NCBI GenBank assembly: GCA_036393975.1
Contig: DASWFZ010000033.1
Location: 1-7,262 of the forward strand
Length of the DNA stretch: 7,262 nt
Reading direction: 5' to 3'
Source of the DNA: 13-1-40CM-64-14 sp036393975
Lineage (GTDB): Bacteria; Sysuimicrobiota; Sysuimicrobiia; Sysuimicrobiales; Kaftiobacteriaceae
Shown: positions 6,068 to 7,262 of the stretch, one piece after another
Layout of the letters: each line of letters starts with the position of its first letter
Numbering within the stretch: the stretch's first letter is position 1
Made by a program: the position numbers and the translations under genes
Notes under the pieces: generated by a model
Database searches by the model: none
Seen by the model: the letters and a program-made list of their open reading frames with translations, nothing else
What the model was told of the DNA's origin: nothing

Positions 6068-6349
6068 GTGTCGCCCCGATTGAGCGGTATTCTCACGGCG
6101 TTGCGAGAGTTCGCGTTCGGGATGACCGGATATGAGTTTACCCGGCACGCCGCAGAGCTGCGGGGGTCCTTGGAGACGCTGTTCATGGTGAATACTGTGG
6201 GGGATATGATCGGGCTTCCTATCATCCCGCCGTACTACGCCCTGCGGTTAGTGCCCTACCTCGTTCCACACATCGCCACGTGGCGGCGGCGGGTGCTGCG
6301 CGAGCGTGAGATTACCGAAGACCACGACTTGGATTTGCACGGCATCTGA
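6068..6349 (+). CDS. Small protein, first of a tandem paralogous pair upstream of ArsA-like ATPase
   Basis: A 93-aa protein of a family I do not recognise. It begins with a likely amphipathic helix (LREFAFGM, 12-19). The core is VGDMIGLPIIPPYYALRL (44-61), hydrophobic and Pro-rich with PPYY at 54-57. Then come LVPYLVPHIATW (61-72), the basic cluster RRRVLRERE (73-81) and a short acidic tail. The hydrophobic stretch 46-70 is near membrane-span length but is broken by prolines and an Arg, so it is more likely a membrane-associated or client-like segment than a classic span. The GTG start has GAGG 4 bases upstream and follows the strong promoter closely. By eye about half of 74 aligned residues are identical to the next gene's product, without gaps. 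Its placement suggests a partner of the downstream ATPase; this is inference. Confidence 0.85.
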   Translation: MSPRLSGILTALREFAFGMTGYEFTRHAAELRGSLETLFMVNTVGDMIGLPIIPPYYALRLVPYLVPHIATWRRRVLREREITEDHDLDLHGI

Positions 6350-6360
6350 GGCAGCCCCTG

Positions 6361-6657
6361 ATGACTGACAGCACCCAGACCCCCGACCCCAAGGCTCCGC
6401 GCGGCATGAGCCGGTTTTTCCGTACGGTGCGCGAGATCACCTACGGGATGGCAGCGCACGACATGACCCGAGCGGCGCTGCGGACACGGGCCAGCATGGA
6501 GCACTTGTTCATCCTGATCACCATGGGCGACCTGTTGGGGGTGCCCATTCTGCCTCCGTACTACTCGATGCGGTTGCTCCCTTACGTGGTGCCGCAGATC
6601 TCCACCTGGAAGCGACGCATGCTGCGCGAGAAAGATGCAACCGATGCGATCTTCTAG
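6361..6657 (+). CDS. Small protein, second of the tandem paralogous pair
   Basis: A 98-aa paralogue of the preceding product with an extra polar N-terminus of about 11 residues. The shared core aligns throughout: VREITYGM (23-30), MTRA (35-38), the GDLLGVPILPPYYSMRLLPYVVP segment (56-78, PPYY at 65-68), and STWKRRMLREKD (81-92). The ATG is 11 bases after the upstream stop. The TGAGG that overlaps that stop can serve as its Shine-Dalgarno, so the two are probably translationally coupled and arose by duplication. It ends in TAG at 6655-6657, and the ATPase follows in the same reading frame. Retention of both copies points to distinct roles, for example a heterodimer or one partner for each of two ATPases. 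No function is known to me. Confidence 0.87.
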   Translation: MTDSTQTPDPKAPRGMSRFFRTVREITYGMAAHDMTRAALRTRASMEHLFILITMGDLLGVPILPPYYSMRLLPYVVPQISTWKRRMLREKDATDAIF

Positions 6658-6683
6658 GGTTCACCACCGCCTGTAGGGCAGAA

Positions 6684-6689
6684 GAGGAG
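6684..6689 (+). promoter_or_regulatory. Ribosome binding site indicating an ATT start for the ATPase
   Basis: GAGGAG, a strong Shine-Dalgarno, is 7 bases upstream of the ATT at 6697. It is 55 bases from the first in-frame ATG (6745), which has no site of its own. This decides the proposed start of the ATPase. Confidence 0.6.
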
Positions 6690-6696
6690 TCCCGGG

Positions 6697-7262
6697 ATTT
6701 CCCTCGCCACGGTTTTCCACCAAAACCCTGACCGCCGGTATATCATGTTCGGCGGCAAGGGGGGGCTCGGCAAGACGACGTTCTCGGCCGCGACGGCATA
6801 CTGGCTGGCGCAGCAGGGACACCGTGTCTTAGTCTTCTCGGTTGATCCGCAAGCGAGTCTATCGGATATTTTCCAACGCGATCTGTTCGGCAAAGGGGCG
6901 GTCCAGATCATGGACCGCTTGTGGGCCCAGGAAGTCGATGCCGACTCGCACATTAAGGCCTATCAGGGCGAGGTGCGGCAGAAGATCTTGGATATGTACG
7001 GGCTCGCAAGTGTCCCCGAGGAGATCGAAGACTACATTGCTGCCGCCTCCGCCGAGCCCGCGATGGAGGAAAGCGCCATCTTTGATGCAGTAGTGGACAT
7101 CGTCGTCAAAGGCGATTACGACTACTACATCTATGACCTGGTCCCCCTCGGCCACGCGCTGTACTACCTGAGCATGGCCAAAGTGTACGACGAGTGGATC
7201 TCGAAAATTACGAAGCTGCGGGAGGAGATGCGGGAGTACGACGAGATGGTCACCCGCATCAA
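6697..7262 (+). CDS. ArsA/Get3-like ATPase (anion-transporting ATPase family), 3' end beyond window
   Basis: N-terminal 188 residues of a SIMIBI-class P-loop ATPase. In the family, ArsA drives arsenite export and Get3 targets tail-anchored membrane proteins. Numbered from ATT, residues 11-18 (PDRRYIMF) form the first strand. The deviant Walker A GGKGGLGKTT (19-28) has the signature Lys K21 and P-loop K26. VFSVDPQASLSDIF (46-59) is the switch I region. The switch II segment YDYYIYDLVPLGHALYYL (141-158) has D147, P150 and G152-H153 matching the ArsA D-TAPTGH-LRLL motif, but both Thr are replaced by Leu. No Cys is present in the visible part. The proposed ATT start has a strong Shine-Dalgarno. 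The ATG at 6745 would cut into the first beta strand just before the P-loop. It is in the same operon as the paired small proteins. Arsenite transport is not supported by neighbours here; a Get3-like chaperone role is possible. Confidence 0.9.
   Translation, partial: MSLATVFHQNPDRRYIMFGGKGGLGKTTFSAATAYWLAQQGHRVLVFSVDPQASLSDIFQRDLFGKGAVQIMDRLWAQEVDADSHIKAYQGEVRQKILDMYGLASVPEEIEDYIAAASAEPAMEESAIFDAVVDIVVKGDYDYYIYDLVPLGHALYYLSMAKVYDEWISKITKLREEMREYDEMVTRI

Noticed and set aside
5911..6135. Possible 74-aa gene on the plus strand between the divergent units
   Set aside because: It runs across both predicted promoters and into the first small gene in a different frame, with no Shine-Dalgarno.
6361..7262. 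Single fused gene with TAG as a sense codon
   Set aside because: The preferred reading is two genes. A strong Shine-Dalgarno lies between TAG and the ATPase, and the second small protein ends close to the same point as its paralogue. Readthrough is kept only as an alternative in the findings.

Overview
The window is GC-rich (about 60% by eye) bacterial chromosome, with strong Shine-Dalgarno sites, several GTG starts and sigma70-like promoters. The gene set is a Sec-exported subtilase, a single short TatA, CstA, and an ArsA/Get3-like ATPase with small partner genes. It looks to me like a deep-branching GC-rich lineage such as Chloroflexota or an Armatimonadota relative. That placement is an inference from gene content; no rRNA or other phylogenetic marker is present.

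Layout. Positions 1-1105 (minus) hold the N-terminal part of a secreted subtilisin-like protease that runs off the left edge before its catalytic Ser. A roughly 500-base gap with only weak signals follows. Then comes a PAP2-superfamily membrane phosphatase gene (1616-2263, plus), convergent with a small tatA gene (2356-2550, minus). Divergent from tatA is a thioredoxin-fold CxxC protein (2792-3199, plus), followed by a CstA-type transporter (3310-5199, plus) that ends in a strong intrinsic terminator (5233-5271). A single-span membrane protein of unknown function (5276-5920, minus) converges on that terminator. From a compact divergent promoter region (5971-6031), a plus-strand operon begins. 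It has two tandem paralogous small proteins of 93 and 98 aa (6068-6349, 6361-6657), then an ArsA/Get3-type ATPase (6697 to the right edge).

How the genes fit together. The first 5.9 kb looks like ordinary housekeeping and envelope genes in short transcription units with no obvious shared pathway. The most interesting part is the last 1.3 kb. A near-consensus promoter drives two duplicated small proteins of unrecognised family, tightly spaced and followed by a deviant-Walker ATPase of the class that moves hydrophobic clients or metalloids. The small proteins are plausible dedicated partners of that ATPase. The ATPase appears to lack an ATG/GTG/TTG start at its expected N-terminus; a well-placed Shine-Dalgarno points to an ATT start. 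It is also in frame with the preceding gene across a single TAG.

No tRNA, rRNA, CRISPR array, insertion sequence or integrase was seen.
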